DNA of 25,556 nt from Gryganskiella cystojenkinii (Eukaryota > Mortierellomycota > Mortierellomycetes > Mortierellales > Mortierellaceae): contig JAAAIG010000573.1 of the NCBI GenBank assembly GCA_015852425.1, positions 1-25,556 on the forward strand, written 5' to 3'. Under the pieces are notes generated by a model. That model worked only from the letters and a program-made list of their open reading frames with translations, made no database searches and was not told the DNA's origin. Made by a program: the position numbers and the translations under genes. Shown in pieces: positions 9,425 through 20,400 of this stretch (positions are counted from its first letter, which is position 1; every line of letters starts with the position of its first letter).

Positions 9425-12400
9425 ATGGACACCTTTGCAGGGTCACGGCCATATCAACCTCATCTCGGACACCATGACGGTGCTGGACGTACTTCTCGGT
9501 CTCGTACATGTTCATCATCCTCTGACAACAATGAATACTCGAGCACCCTCATCGCTTCCTTCTCTTATTGCTCGGATGACGACACCGTTGACGACAACCT
9601 CATCACCCCTATACTCACCACGCTCCCTGCAAGCTCTAACTCAGCCTCGAGCAATGTCGATACTTCCTCTAATGATACTCTCCGGGAGAGGACTGCCCCC
9701 AGAAGCTCACGACTCTCTCGCCGATCATCCACCTCCCAAGCAATCCTGAATCAGGCTCAACCGGAGGACAGCGTCACAGCGTTGCAATTAGATCCCGGAC
9801 CAACGATACCACCACCACCTCCAGCCGTGAACGGAGGCAATGGAACCATGAAGTCCTGGTTCTTGTTCTTTCTCTTTGCCTTTATTCAGTTCCTGCTCTC
9901 CTCTCCACATCCTTCCAATGGCGTGAACGCCAACTCGGACCAAGACTCTGGCTCGATCTCAAACAACGGCGGAGTCGGTAACAGCGGTCAGCGAGGTCAA
10001 TCATCCACTGGAAGTGGATCTCATGGAGGCGCAGGCTCCAACAGTCGGCAATACTTTCGAGACCTACCCCCGATTACAAACCATCAAACGGCTCACGGAA
10101 AGATTGTCCTAGAACCCATGACAGAGACCCGAAGATTGATCCTCCGCCAGGAGGCCAAGGATATGTTCATGCATGGATACCAAGGCTACCTCAACTATGC
10201 GTTCCCCAAGGATGAGCTGAACCCGGTCGCTTGCATAGGTCGAGGCGCCGACAAACGGAACCCCAACAACATCAACGTGAACGATGTTCTCGGTGATTTC
10301 TCCTTGACGTTGATTGATGCATTGGATACTCTGGCGGCGATGCGGGAACCCGAGATGTTCAGAAACGCGATCAAGCTCGTACGGCGGCATGTCTTTGATT
10401 TCAACATTGACAGTCGTGTTCAAGTTTTTGAGGTCAACATTCGAGTTCTAGGGGCATTGTTATCAGGACACCTGTATGCGTCAGATCCAAAGTTCCAGTC
10501 GTTGGTCAAGGGCTATAACGGCGAGTTGTTGACCATGGCCACTGATCTGGGAAAGAGACTGATCAAAGCCTTCGAGAACACCCCGACAGGGATTCCCTGG
10601 CCCAGAGTCAATCTCAGGAGAGGTGTCTTGTGGGAAGAATCCTCAGAGACTTGTGTCGCGGGTGCCGGAAGTCTCTTGTTGGAGTTTGGAGTCTTGAGTC
10701 GCCTTACTGGAGACCCGTCATTCGAGGTATAGCCTATCCTTGTAAAAAGGATGGTTTGCATATCAGCGATGGAAGAGCAAGGACCAAGGACCAGTCTACT
10801 AACACAGGCGTTGTTCTAATACTCTATGTTTACAATAGGATGCAGCCAAGAAAGCGCTTTTTGAGCTGTGGAGTCGACGGTCACACATCGGGCTCGTAGG
10901 AAACACGATCAATATTACCAGTGGCGAGGTGATGACTTTTTCGATTGTGAAAATTCCTCAGAGGAAGGATGACAGAACTTACTATTCTCAGCGACTGACA
11001 TCCCTTCTTCCTTTCTTCATTGTCTGAAAGTGGATGTCGCTCATGACAGGAATCGGTGCTGGCACGGATTCTTTCTACGAATATCTTTTAAAGTCATATG
11101 TTCTATTCGGTGAGGACGAATATCTAGACATGTACGAGACCGCACAGGATGCTATCAAAAGGAACCTCCTACACGATTCAAAGTATTTTTACAAGCAGGT
11201 CCACCTTCACGATGGCACCTTGTTGGCCTCTTGGGTCGACAGTCTGTCTGCATTCATGCCTGGCGTCCAGGTAAAAAGCGAAAGAAAGCCTGGAGATATG
11301 GGGTCAAGATCTGGAGGAGACAAACGATGGCCGTGTATTAACATCTTGTTCTTGCGTTTTCGAACATGGGTGATAGGTTCTTGGAGGCGATCTGGAAAGC
11401 GCCATCAAGAATCATCTGTATTATTACAACATCTGGCGCAAGTATCAAGCTATCCCTGAGCGCTTCAATTTCATCACTCAGACAGTCGACATTTCCAACT
11501 ACCCATTGCGACCGGAATTTATTGAGTCCAACTATTTTCTCTACAGGGTAAGCACCATCTGTCGAATGCTTTTCAGCTACAGGAAGGGCATGTGCAAGCG
11601 CCCTATCAAGAAATTGACGCTGTTTATGCTTTGTCGTTGTTATAGGCCACCAAGGATCCCTTTTATTTGCAGGTCGGGGAGATGATCCTCCGTGACCTCC
11701 AAAGTTATACCAAGACCAAGTGTGGCTGGGCTTCGCTCCAGAGCGTGATTGACAAAAAACTCGAGGATCGGATGGAGAGTTTTGCACTCTCCGAGACCTT
11801 CAAGTATCTCTTCCTTCTATTCGACGAAGAGAACATCCTTCACCAGGAACTCAGGGATTCCAATTTCGTTTTCACAACCGAGGGTCATGTCCTTGCCCTT
11901 GGATCGCAATACCTCAACATTATTAGCAACAAGGACGATCAAGACGGGAACATAAAGGAAAATCAGGACGATCAATGGCAGAGAATGCAACAGCATCAAC
12001 AAGTTCGAATGAAGGATGCAGGCAGCGGTAAACAACATTATCTCCGACACCAGAACGCTGCTGCTTCCAAACCAAGAAGGTGGCTGCAATGCCCCGTATA
12101 CCGAACGCCTGACACATTTTTGAAGAACATACCCTATCGACCTGACGCGGATTTTGCTCGTCAGATGGTTGGAACACGACCGGACGCACGAGACATTGTC
12201 GAGTTGGATCCTAAAGGATATTGCGAAAAGCCATCGTTGGAACTTGAGCGAGTCTTTGTCGAATTCTCCGGACCTCCCAAGAAGACCTATTTCGGTAATG
12301 GGGGCCACGGCCATGAAGATACCCAAGACGGCACCAAAGAGAGCGCGGAGGAGAGACAAAAACGGGAGACTGAAGAAGATGAAAAGCTGGGAAAGAAGAA

Positions 12401-13439
12401 ATTGATGGTGATTCCGATCCAGAAGGGCGTCTTTGTGAGTCGAATTATCGGTGTTCGGATGCAGTTGCAATATGATGGTGTCCATAATGCTTACAGGGCT
12501 GTCAAGGTGGACGATTATCCGTTGACCCTGAACAGCAATGTATATATCGATCGGTCTTCGATGCGCCCACTGTGGGATTCGTACCAGCGGTCGCAGGATG
12601 CTCATCTCCGGATATACAAGGCTATCAGTTCCCCTGCATCCGAGTCGTCACAAACAAAGATTGTTGAGAAAGACTTGCTGATCAGGCCGGCCGAGTTTGG
12701 ATACTGGAGACCCTTGGTGGTCGATTATACCCAGGATCGGCGGCAAGTCAGTCCCTTCAATGCTGTGATTAATACCCGAGACAAAGACTCGACTACACGC
12801 CCATCCTCTGCATCCACAGCATCTGCAGCGGCATCGAACTCTAGTCAAGGTCGGATCGAGACTACCAATTTGATCCGCATCCACGAGAACACGTCTGGCT
12901 GTCGTCCGTTTAGTAGTTCACAGTCGAAGAGGATCAGGGGCAATATTCTGGTCGTAGATCGTGGCGGATGCCTCTTTATTCTCAAGGCTTTTTATGCTCA
13001 GGCTGCAGGTGCAAGCAGTATCGTTGTGATCAACTCTGAAGAGACGGCGTTCGCCATGACGGGCCATGTCGATTCAAGTCCGGCATCACCCTCCCATGAA
13101 CAGGAGGAGGACATGGGACCTCAAATCGAAGAAGAGCAGACGACGACAACCACTGGGCCAAACATGATGGGCGAAGGTATTCTGGATGACGATATTGACA
13201 TTCATACGGTCATGGTCGGTTATTCCGAGGGTCAGACCCTGTTGAGTTGGATCCGAGAGGTAGAAGACTATCAGCAACGGCATGGCGAGGGGGATAGTGG
13301 CAAGGTCGCCATGTTGATTGGTGGGTTTGTACAGAGCAAAGTGTCCAAGGAGCAATTAGACAACGCCCGACTCTCGTACAATAGCCTGCCGATCGTCAAT
13401 ATCTTGACCATGCCCTCCTCTATGGCGACTTACGGATAG
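9425..13439 (+). CDS. MNL1: EDEM/Htm1-type ER mannosidase, GH47 plus PA domain
   Basis: This enzyme should trim mannose from misfolded glycoproteins in the ER, marking them for degradation (ERAD). Exons: 9425-10726, 10839-10928, 11031-11270, 11377-11547 and 11646-13439; all junctions are phase 0 and the product has 1198 residues. Residues 1-141 are Ser/Thr/Pro-rich. [19 protein letters not shown] (from 142) is a signal or signal-anchor segment. The GH47 domain runs from about 235 to 690 with EDEM hallmarks: [54 protein letters not shown] and the TTEGH end motif. The paired cysteines at PVACIGRG and SETCVAG are kept. A PA domain follows (about 1005-1160; [20 protein letters not shown]) with an acidic insert, as in EDEM3 and fungal Mnl1. 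No HDEL/KDEL tail is present. The start is the first ATG in frame; Met142 is an alternative. Confidence 0.93.
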
Positions 13440-13695
13440 CAAGCAGGCTAAAGGTTGAGACGCAATAAACTCGCATCCGCTTGAAAAAATACCTCCTCGC
13501 GCTTCGACGATGTATGGTCGGAAACAGTTGTCTTCATTGACGGTCAACCAATCCAACATCTTGATAGCCTGTTTTTGACTTTATGTTTCTGATTGTTTGT
13601 ATTGAGTTATGCAAGATGCTGTTTGTTTTGTTTGTCTGTTGTTATCTGTCGAGGAAACGGGGGGTGTTATGTTGCTGTGTGTTATCGATTGTGGT

Positions 13696-14239
13696 TCATG
13701 CCGAGATCTGTCCTGGGATCGTAGCTATTTGCGTCTTTGCATCCGTGAGCTCCTCTATTTTCCATAGTTCCATAAAACAAATAGGCAAGATCAGTATCTT
13801 CCACCTTTCAGTTTTGTATTGCATCAAAAAAACGACAAGGAGGGAAACTCATCAGTTTTCGCTTACGCTTCTTGTTGGTGGTCAGGATGGTCTTGTCCTC
13901 GAGGAAGAAAAGCTTGGAGGATGGGACTCTTTTGGCATAAACAGTCTAAGAGAGATTGAAAAACCAAAAGAAATCAAGTAAGGATGTGATATCAGCGTAG
14001 ACGTGTACACACTGCACGAGTCAAAGAGAGAATAAACTCACGGCTTGGGGACGCAAAGAGGACAACTCTTCGGTCAGAATGTCGAGTTCGTGAATCTGTT
14101 TGTAGTCATTCAATGGACAATATGGGAAGGAATTCAACCAGTTTTTTTTGTTAGCGAGTCCTGTGAAACGAAATCAGTTCTTCCATGACAGGTAGTACAA
14201 GACAAAGTGAAGATGGACCTTGTTCTTGAGGTCGTCCAT
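13696..14239 (-). CDS. Small prefoldin-like protein, ASDURF-like
   Basis: A 70-residue protein is assembled from four small exons: 14219-14239 (MDDLKNK), 14042-14095 (IHELDILTEELSSLRPQA), 13867-13945 (TVYAKRVPSSKLFFLEDKT and on) and 13696-13754 (QELTDAKTQIATIPGQISA, then TGA). All junctions are in phase. Donors 2 and 3 are GTGAGT and GTAAGC. The first donor, GTCCAT, is atypical, so exon 1 is the weak point. The helix-turn-helix layout with VYxxxxxSxxFFLxDxT resembles beta-type prefoldins, and most closely the human microprotein ASDURF, which is encoded upstream of ASNSD1 and associates with the PAQosome prefoldin-like complex. The ASDURF comparison is from memory. Here the gene stands alone, divergent from the SET gene and convergent with the EDEM gene. 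Function is inferred: co-chaperone subunit. Confidence 0.68.
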
Positions 14240-14455
14240 GTTGAATTAAATTGAATGAAGTGTGCAGGTGCGTATGTGTGTGTGTGAGAAGAAAGAACCA
14301 ACAAAAAGGAGAACTCGCTTTCTGGGCGGTCACTAATTTTTCTATTGTATGAAAAGTGGTGGCAAAAAAAACAATTTTTTCATTCCTTCAACATTTCGTT
14401 CCATTCTCTTCTGGATCCCGTCTGATCAGCAAAGGGCGCAGAGATTGATACCGAT
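14240..14455. promoter_or_regulatory. Divergent promoter between prefoldin-like and SET genes
   Basis: Only 216 bp separate the two start codons, so the genes probably share control DNA. A CA/TG dinucleotide run lies at about 14272-14286. No clear TATA box or factor site was recognised. Confidence 0.4.
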
Positions 14456-15619
14456 ATGGATCAAGTCCAGCAAGCAATTGCCTCCAACACGGACAGCGAC
14501 AGCGAAAACGATCACAAAGCCTGGGACGATAGTAGCAGTATTATCGCTGAGCTAAGCTTGGAAGGCGTTCTAGATCAGGTCAGGGATGCGGATACGCACA
14601 TCGACAGTGCCACCACAGAATCAGAGTCTATTGCCTTGATCGAACCCTCATTCACTTTCCTGCCTCCGAACTGGCCTGCTCATGTCAAATATCTGGTCGA
14701 TTACGAGTATCACCCTTCCATCTCGAAACCGATCCTGGATCTGGTCCAGGGTAAAAGAAGACGGCCACGGGACACACTTCAGGATAAGATTTGCGATGGC
14801 AAGAGTACGGAAAACAATGCCTGTCCCCCCCATCAAGACTCAGGGTCACGGACAACGGACGAACAAGAGTATGACGAGATACCGATCGGGCACGCCATCC
14901 CAGGTCTTGTATTCTCTGCGGACGGCACAGAAGCAACCACCAACGCCACTACAACAGGGTCACCTTCAAGCTGGAGAAAGAAGAAGAAAAACAGGTCACT
15001 GTACGAGATCCGCCTGATCTCCTCGCCACAGACCCATCCTGTCCTCGGTTCCTATGGTCTCTTTGCTTTAAGAACCCTTCGCCCAGGTCTTCATCTCCTG
15101 GATTATATCTCGCTCGTGGTTCCGGACGAGTTTGCGGATCCGGATTCCGACCATACTTTGTATCTCTCCAACGACCTCAACTTGGATGCCTCTGTTCACG
15201 GAAATCATGGCCGATTTGTGAACGATTTTCGAGGTATTAGAACTCAAGAGCAAGGACCCAATGTGGGATGGGATCTCTATCGGGATGCAAGAACAGGGCA
15301 GGTTCGGATGGGCTGTAAAGTCTTGAAGAGGATTCAAAAGAATGAGGAGATTCTATGCACTTACGGGAAAACCTACTGGAAGAGTAGAGGGATTGCTGTC
15401 AAAGGCGAAGAATGGGAGGACGGTTGGGACACGGATCTGGAGGATGTAGGCTCTGATACCAGTGGTAGTAGCAGTGGCGAGGAAAGTGGAGAAGGAGACG
15501 ATGACGATGGCGGTGATAGCGGCGACGTCAAGACCGAGCTCGATCGAAAAGACGATGACACCTTTCGACCTCCACGCGAACAAACAGCGGCGAGCCCTTC
15601 ACCGATCCAAGAACCTTAA
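14456..15619 (+). CDS. SET-domain protein, putative lysine methyltransferase
   Basis: A single exon encodes 387 residues from the first in-frame ATG. The N-terminus (1-60) is acidic and disordered. SET-type motifs begin near residue 180: YEIRLISSP, then GSYGLFALRTLRPGLHLLDY (the GxG/G-x-x-LLDY start of SET), SDHTLYLSNDLNLDASVHGN, HGRFVNDFRGIRTQEQGPNV (in place of the usual NHxCxPN), RMGCKVLKRIQKNEEILCTY and GKTYW at the end. The chain then finishes with a strongly acidic Ser/Asp/Glu tail (about 325-387). No pre-SET or post-SET cysteine clusters are visible. The RFVNDFRG variant occurs in SET proteins of fungi, plants and oomycetes as I remember them. The substrate is unknown. It could modify histones or another protein, or lack activity. 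Confidence 0.85.
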   Translation: MDQVQQAIASNTDSDSENDHKAWDDSSSIIAELSLEGVLDQVRDADTHIDSATTESESIALIEPSFTFLPPNWPAHVKYLVDYEYHPSISKPILDLVQGKRRRPRDTLQDKICDGKSTENNACPPHQDSGSRTTDEQEYDEIPIGHAIPGLVFSADGTEATTNATTTGSPSSWRKKKKNRSLYEIRLISSPQTHPVLGSYGLFALRTLRPGLHLLDYISLVVPDEFADPDSDHTLYLSNDLNLDASVHGNHGRFVNDFRGIRTQEQGPNVGWDLYRDARTGQVRMGCKVLKRIQKNEEILCTYGKTYWKSRGIAVKGEEWEDGWDTDLEDVGSDTSGSSSGEESGEGDDDDGGDSGDVKTELDRKDDDTFRPPREQTAASPSPIQEP

Positions 15620-15641
15620 GCATGTTTTCTTCCAAAGCAGG

Positions 15642-15649
15642 TCACGTGA
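15642..15649 (+). promoter_or_regulatory. E-box TCACGTGA upstream of ARFRP1
   Basis: TCACGTGA is an 8-bp palindrome typical of Cbf1/USF-type bHLH binding sites. It lies 279 bp upstream of the ARFRP1 ATG and 23 bp after the SET stop codon. The same 8-mer is in the ELP1 promoter at 22512-22519. Function is inferred. Confidence 0.4.
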
Positions 15650-15927
15650 AACGTTGTCCCCCTTCTCTGAATGCGTCCTTCGTGTTCCTTTTTTTGTACT
15701 TCATCGCATTCTTTTGTCGGTTACAATCGCCGCCTTCCAACGGTCGAACCATCTTCTTTTCCGACAGAACAATACTTTAGAACGCAACGGGAGACTTCAC
15801 CATCTCGCAGCACCCAGCCTCCAGTCTCCTCTCAAATACCCACTCCTCCTTCACCTTTAGACTCTTTATTCCCTCGCATTAATTCCTTTCCGCATCACCC
15901 AATCACTTTCCGACCCAGAGCGCATAA

Positions 15928-16897
15928 ATGTACTCGTTCTTGAGTGGACTCTACAAACATCTGACAAGGCGTGAAGCCTACTACATTGTTATCATCGGAC
16001 TCGACAATGCTGGAAAGACTGTAAGCACCAATTACTTTACTGTCGCCTTTCTTTTTTCTTTTTTTTTTTTTTTTTTGCAAAGAAGACAGAGACTAAAAGG
16101 TTTGGGGATGATGTTTTTTTCTTCTTTCGTTCTCTCTTCAAGACACTATTGGAAAGGATCAAGTCCATCTTTCTCGGCGTGCCAGGACTTCCACCAGAGA
16201 GAATTAACCCCACCGTGGGTCTTAACAGTGGGTTTTCTTCTTGATCATTATCTTCTAGTCATGTCGTCTTGATCTCGATCCGGTACTTTTTGTCTCTCGC
16301 AAATTATCTCCTTAACAATGTCAATCGTCCCCCTCCCTTTCCCTTTCACCTTCCTCTTTGTATAGTCGGCAAGATTGATATTGGAGGCGCTCGGATAAAT
16401 TTTCAGGACCTGGGTGGACAAACGGATCTACAATCAATCTGGGAACGGTACTACCGAGAATGTCACGCCATCGTGTTTGTGGTCGATTCATCGGATCCAG
16501 AACGTATCGAGGAGTGCAAGAACGCGCTGGAAAAGGTCATCCTGGATGATACCGTCGAGGGCGTCCCCGTCTTGATGCTGGCCAACAAGCAGGATGTCCC
16601 CACGGCGCTCAAGTTGGAAGAGATCAAGGAGATCTTTAACCAGATCGCTGAACGACTCGGTGCTCGCGATTCCAGAGTTTTGCCAATATCTGCACTGGAA
16701 GGGTAAAAACGAGCCCGTTTATTGGGACATGACGGTTTTGATTGATTATCGACGGTCGAATACCAATGCGCTAACACGAAATTTCTTATTTTCCTATGCG
16801 GTATGGTAGGAGTGGAGTCAAAGATGCCGTCGACTGGTTGTTCTTGAGAGTCCAGAGGAACAAGGTCAATCGGCCGCCAATTATCATCTCACAATAA
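15928..16897 (+). CDS. ARFRP1: ARF-related GTPase ARFRP1/Arl3
   Basis: This small GTPase acts at the trans-Golgi, where it recruits Arl1 and golgins; the yeast counterpart is Arl3. Exons: 15928-16020, 16143-16227, 16366-16702 and 16810-16897, giving 200 residues, close to human ARFRP1. Visible motifs are N-terminal MYSFLSGLYK, Walker A GLDNAGKT split right after by intron 1, switch I around RINPTVGLN, Walker B DLGGQ, NKQD and the SALEG base-binding motif, ending NRPPIIISQ. Residue 2 is Tyr, not Gly, so it cannot be N-myristoylated. ARFRP1/Arl3 proteins are instead N-acetylated by NatC on such Met-aromatic starts. Donors are GTAAGC, GTGGGT and GTAAAA. The last intron ends in TAGGAG, so two in-frame acceptors are possible, adding or dropping one Ser. 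Confident family call. Confidence 0.94.
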
Positions 16898-17451
16898 ATC
16901 GCCCTTTCTGTCACAGTAAAAAAAACACCGATATATTTTTTTTTAACAAAGCCCCAAAATGCAGACACATACACTTATTCACATATTCACAAAGCACCAT
17001 AAAGTAGAAAGAAGAGCAAAGAAGAAAGAATGAGCAAGTAAGGAAGTAAGGAAGGAAGGGGGATCAGAATACCACAATGGCGCGCGATGTGTATAACAAG
17101 GTTCGCCTCGCACGCTGCAATCCTAAGCACATCCCAAGGGACGACTGTTGATCAGAATAAAGCGAGAAGTGTGTATCATCATCTTTCCTTTGAAGGGAAG
17201 GTTCATTAAGGGAACCAATCGCAGTCACAGGCAGCCCGCTCTTTTGTAGTCGCAACGCAGACCTAGAAACCAGTCACTTTTGGCAGGACAGCGAACTTCT
17301 TCAACCAAAACAATTGATGGAGTAGCGTCAGTCACTGCTAGAATCAGAGCACTTAATTAGATTCCATTTGACTTGAGTGCGTAATATTGATAATGCTTTA
17401 TTTCGATTAATGCTTTATTTTCTTCACAGTGGACTCTTTCTCTTTTCACTA
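16898..17451. other. Convergent 3' flanks of ARFRP1 and ELP1
   Basis: These 554 bp lie between two stop codons. AATAAA overlaps the ARFRP1 stop at 16894-16899. A short purine repeat (aagtaaggaagtaaggaagg) sits near 17036-17057. No reading frame or RNA gene was recognised. Confidence 0.5.
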
Positions 17452-20400
17452 TTACACCAGATCCACATCCCAGGTCTCCTTGCTCATCACAGGGATCTCT
17501 CCATAGATCTCGGGAATATCTTGCTCCGCAATTTCCTCCAGTTGGGCAATCTGGGCTTGTGCCACAGCTTCCTCGTGACGAGACATCAAATGAGCGTTGA
17601 TCTGGTTCTGCTTGATCAACTTTTTACGTTCAGCCTTCGCATCTTCGGCCGCCTTCTTCTTGGTCGAGTACTCCTCAGGTGCGGGGACAAAAACGACGGG
17701 ACCCTGAGCCTCGATATCCTTCAGCAACTTGGCAAACTCTTGCTGCAAGACACGAGCGCGCTCCAGGGACATGGACTCGGCAAGACACTTTAGTAGAGCG
17801 TGGACATCGGCTAATATAAAATAGAGAGAAGAGATCGAGTCAATCCACATGCTCTATCAAACAGAAATACATTTTCAAAGATGATGCTGTTATCCCTTAC
17901 GTTTGGTGGTATCAACACGAAGAATAAGCTTGCGAAGAGAGTTGATGAGATATTCCTCCTCAAACACACTGCCCTTCTTGCCTCTCTGACGCTTCTTGTC
18001 TGCCCTCTTTTTCAACTTGGCGGTATATCTAATAAGAAGTTGCAAGATCAGTTAGTCTGCGCATAAAAACAAACAGGATTTAAAACACGGATCAACAAAA
18101 AGTGAAGGGCATACTGTGAAGACGACCGTGACGAGTTCGAGGCTTTGGAGGCGACAGTGTTTGCGGCAGTGTACCGAGAGAATCCGGACGCCATCGACGT
18201 TGTATCAGACATCATATCGACATTATCCAATCCCTCGTCAGGTGCCATCATCTCCTCGGCAGCCTCGGCCAGGGCCTTTTCAATCTTGAGCTCCCGAACC
18301 TCCTTCAACCGCTTGATCTGCTTGTCAAACTGATCCTGCATATCTCGGATAGACTCCATCAAATCATGATGACCATCTGCGATACCAGGCGCCACATGGG
18401 TATCCATCAGATCCAAACGGTTATAAAAATAGGCCATCCGGATTGCCTCACTCCACAGACGACCCTCCAGAAGGGCTGAAATCGCCTCCTCGGAATCTTT
18501 TGCGTATTCAGACAAAATAACTCCAGCCTCGTTATACCGCTTATCGACCTTCAATCGATCAGCCAATCCGCGAGCAAGGTAGGCAATTGCTGAGGGCTCA
18601 TAACGGAGCTGTTGCGCCAACACCACAGCCTCGCGCCAAAGTCCCGCTTCTTTGTACGACTCCAGAGCCTTCTCCTTCTCTCCCGCCATAGCATAGGCAA
18701 CGCCAGCTTGTTCGTGGTCACCGTTGATCGAAAGACTGTCACCGTAGATCTGCAAAATCTCCTTGTGCTTGACAGGGACGGATCCAAAGACTTTGAGCGC
18801 AGCTCTGTACAGGTTATGCTGACGGGTATAGGTCAGACAGTCATCAAAGTACTTTTCGCCAGCCTGACTCAAGTTCTTCAACGCAGACTCGTACTTCTTC
18901 AAGTGGTCGTCGATTCTGTACCGCTGGTAGTACTTTTCCAATGTCCGGAGTTCGTTCAAGAACGGCAAGTACTCACGAGGATCCTTCTGAGACCACTGGG
19001 CGACCATCAGCACCAGTGCGAAATCGTACATGCCCAATGCGACATCAAAGAGACGATCCACATCAGCCAAGAAGATGGTAAACTTGAGCGCATCCTCGGC
19101 AAGAGCCTGATCCTCCTCCTTGAGCTGAGCCAACAACAGTAATGCGGCTTCCAGATCTGGTGGGGACTTGCGAACGTGAGTTGTCAGGACAGAGTTGATG
19201 TAGGTCTTGCGGTCAAGCGTGTCGAGTTCCTTGCGGACAGCGTCGCAAATCTCGTTGACTTTCTGGGACTGCCCCGCGGACGTATTAGCGCCCTTTCCTC
19301 TTGAGCCTCCTGCACGATGAGAAGGTTGCTGGGTCGGCTGTTGTTGAAGGAGTTTCAAGGTCGACCCAGATCCAGAGAGTGGGTACAGAGTCTGAGTGAC
19401 ATCCTCATTGCGCAAGAACGACAAGAACAAGTTGAGATAGTCAACTTCCTTGACCTGCTTTACAAACTCGGGCACGTTTTCCATAAAGACCTTGGGGTTG
19501 TGATCGTAGAGGATGTTGAGGTCGATCCTGTTTTTCCTGCATGTCACAAAGGCGGTCCTGAAGTCACACTTGTCTAAAGCGTCACGGGTCACGGACAATA
19601 CCAGAGCTCGTGGCGCGACCGTCTCGAGATTACCACGGGGCATCTGCAAGACCAGGTTCACAGAGTATGGCAACGCCAATACAATCTTGGATCCACGCTC
19701 GACTCGGCGAATCGACTCGTCATATGGCAACATTGAGTTATCGACAATCTTGAAATCAGAGAGATTCGTTTCCAGGGGCAAAAATCGGGCCGAGTGGGTA
19801 GCGGTCGTAAAGATCAAAAAGTGGTTGTGCAGACAGAAGGAAGTCGTCTCGGATGAAATCAAGCGATCGTTGACATAGAGGCGGTTGTTACGAGCAAGAC
19901 CAACAACAGCTCGCTCCCTGTACTCCTCGCGGCCAGCGCCGATCCTGGTGGTGCCCATCCAGAGGCATCCTTCAGGCAAACGTTGAACCTCCATCCACTT
20001 TGAGATCCTGGGTGCGTCTTCTTCGTCTTGGAGCTCGACCGACATCAGGTTTCCGTCGGCTTGTTGGAGGAGGATATCGCCATAAGTCTGATTGTAATAA
20101 ATGCGCTGGTACAAGCCCTCCAAAGGAACGTCCGTCTTGGAGACGATCTTGGGTGCACGCGTCTCTTCATCGAAGGTCAGTTTGACTAAGACCAGTCCAT
20201 CGGCGCAGAGATCGCTGTCGTATTGAAGTCCGATCAAGGTATCCTGTCGAACCCAGGCGACTTGCCTCACCACCACAGAAGGCATATCGGCCAAACCGAT
20301 CAGCCCCAGCAACTTGGGTTCGGGCAAGGGTCGTAGCGTCTTTTCCGCAGTCTCAAAGAATGCGACTCTCTGGTTGGCCAACAAAACTGCCATGTCGTCA

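Noticed and set aside
11817..12605. 262-codon open frame on the minus strand
   Set aside because: It is antisense to the last EDEM exon, whose frame shows GH47 motifs; the antisense text has no domain-like pattern and is a codon-bias shadow.
18612..19142. 176-codon open frame on the plus strand
   Set aside because: It is antisense to the large ELP1 exon and composed of shadow Leu/Val/Gln-rich text.
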